A stretch of 5,694 bases of DNA, from contig CAMBLP010000140.1 in assembly GCA_945868195.1 (NCBI GenBank), positions 1 through 5,694 on the forward strand, given 5' to 3'. The position numbers and the translations under genes were made by a program. How positions within the stretch are numbered: position 1 is the stretch's first letter; every line of letters begins with the position of its first letter. Below, in pieces: positions 4,760 to 5,694 of this stretch. The stretch is from Bordetella parapertussis (lineage in GTDB: Bacteria; Pseudomonadota; Gammaproteobacteria; Burkholderiales; Burkholderiaceae_B). Under the pieces are notes generated by a model, which saw nothing but the letters and a program-made list of their open reading frames with translations, searched no databases and was not told where the DNA came from.

Positions 4760-5694
4760 ATGACCGACATTGGTCGGATGGTGCATTTAGCCCCGGCTCG
4801 CACTCAGCTGCACGTCAATACCTACTTTGACGAAGCGCTTTTTGCACGCGAGCAAGCTAACATTTTTAAACAGTCCTCTTTGTATGTTGGGCATCAAAAA
4901 AACGTGCCCAACCCCGGAGACTGGCGTAGTTTGTCCCATGAAAACAATGGGAGAGTCCTCGTGCGCGGTGAAAACGGCATCGAGCTGCTTTCGAACGTCT
5001 GTCGTCACCGCCAAGCACTCATGCTCGGTGGGCAAACCGGCAACGTCGCAGGGCATGTCAATACCCATGGGAATCTTGTGGGTACGGGTGGCAATATTGT
5101 TTGCCCCCTCCACCGATGGACGTATGACAAAACAGGTCAACTGCTCGGCGCGCCTCAGTTTGAGGACAAGCCTTGTCTCAATTTAGAGCGCTTTCCGCTT
5201 AAAGATTGCCACGGCTTAATGTTTGAGGGACCAAGAGATCCTTTGGCGGATATTGGCAGTTTATTCAATCGGCCCGAATTCGACTTTTCCGACTATGTTC
5301 TCGACCACGTCGAAGTTCACCAGTGCAATTACAACTGGAAAACCTTTATTGAGGTTTATCTCGAGGACTACCATGTCGCGCCCTTTCACCCGGGCTTGGG
5401 AAACTTTGTGACGTGCGACGACTTATCCTGGGAGTTTTCTAAGCAGTACAGTATGCAGCGTGTAGGCGTTCATCAAGCGCTTTCACAACCTGGGTCACCT
5501 GCTTATAAAACATGGCATGAAAAGCTGATGCAATTCCGTCAAGGACGTGCACCCGATTTCGGCGCGGTGTGGGTCACGTATTTTCCGACCCATATGATCG
5601 AGCTCTACCCCCACGTCTTGGTGTTATCGACGCTGTACCCCAAATCCCCTCAGGAAACCGTCAATATTGTCGAGTTTTACTACCCCGAGGAAAT
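4760..5694 (+). CDS. Rieske-type aromatic ring-hydroxylating oxygenase alpha subunit, partial
   Basis: Terminal oxygenase component of a Rieske non-heme iron system, cytosolic. The substrate is unknown. The visible 311 codons start MTDIGRMVHLAPARTQLHVN and run off the right edge; family members are about 350-450 residues. The Rieske [2Fe-2S] ligands are C81-R-H83 and C115-P-L-H118. The start of the catalytic domain is CNYNWKTFIEVYLEDYHVAPFH (189-210), with Asp203 as the inter-subunit electron bridge and His205 and His210 as mononuclear iron ligands. The third, carboxylate ligand would lie beyond the window. The two Rieske motifs are 31 residues apart, longer than the usual 15-17 or so, with a Gly/Asn/His-rich insert at about 92-111. 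The gene is divergent from xseB, an arrangement I recall from Burkholderiales. No reductase or ferredoxin is visible, and choline- or betaine-type monooxygenase relatives are possible. Confidence 0.9.
   Translation, partial: MTDIGRMVHLAPARTQLHVNTYFDEALFAREQANIFKQSSLYVGHQKNVPNPGDWRSLSHENNGRVLVRGENGIELLSNVCRHRQALMLGGQTGNVAGHVNTHGNLVGTGGNIVCPLHRWTYDKTGQLLGAPQFEDKPCLNLERFPLKDCHGLMFEGPRDPLADIGSLFNRPEFDFSDYVLDHVEVHQCNYNWKTFIEVYLEDYHVAPFHPGLGNFVTCDDLSWEFSKQYSMQRVGVHQALSQPGSPAYKTWHEKLMQFRQGRAPDFGAVWVTYFPTHMIELYPHVLVLSTLYPKSPQETVNIVEFYYPEE

Noticed and set aside
4787..5186. Open frames of 117 codons (minus) and 119 codons (plus) inside the oxygenase gene
   Set aside because: Both overlap the Rieske domain, whose cluster ligands are encoded in the plus frame starting at 4760; the alternatives show no family features.
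1..5694. A hidden defence, mobile or CRISPR system
   Set aside because: All long stretches are explained by core genes. No transposase, recombinase, repeat-spacer array, tRNA attachment site or flanking direct repeats was seen, and composition looks even throughout.

Overview
The window looks like betaproteobacterial chromosome, most likely Burkholderiales, with GC near 50% by eye. The evidence is the arrangement xseB-ispA-dxs next to a divergent Rieske oxygenase, the ribosomal cluster rpsF-priB-rpsR-rplI carrying a PriB-type primosomal protein, and the wording of the S6, S18 and L9 proteins. No genus can be named from the sequence alone.

Layout, read in the direction of transcription. From about 4549 down to 1471 on the minus strand runs an isoprenoid-precursor operon: xseB (exonuclease VII small subunit, TTG start), ispA (farnesyl diphosphate synthase, overlapping xseB by ATGA) and dxs (1-deoxyxylulose-5-phosphate synthase, 8 bp after ispA). 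Dxs makes the first MEP-pathway intermediate, and IspA condenses the C5 end products to farnesyl diphosphate. After a 128-bp gap, a second minus-strand operon, rpsF-priB-rpsR-rplI (S6, PriB, S18, L9), runs off the left edge. The gap holds a candidate extended -10 promoter, a 36-bp imperfect dyad over the dxs stop codon and a GC-rich leader hairpin that may be the S6:S18 autoregulatory element. On the plus strand from 4760 a Rieske-type ring-hydroxylating oxygenase alpha subunit diverges from xseB and runs off the right edge.

The most notable feature is dxs. It reads as a complete synthase of 619 codons, except that codon 284, a Tyr in the aligned E. coli protein as recalled, is an in-frame TAA. 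Both halves are otherwise intact. The stop lies near the end of the TPP-pyrophosphate domain, and a GTG with a GAGG sequence 8 nt upstream follows eight codons later. This may be a base-call error, a recent nonsense mutation, a suppressed stop or a naturally split enzyme. The sequence cannot decide between these. A second oddity is a Rieske domain whose two cluster-binding motifs are 31 residues apart, well above the usual 15-17 or so.

I saw no tRNA, rRNA, insertion sequence, CRISPR array or defence system. Apart from the dxs stop and the Rieske insertion, this is ordinary core-genome content.
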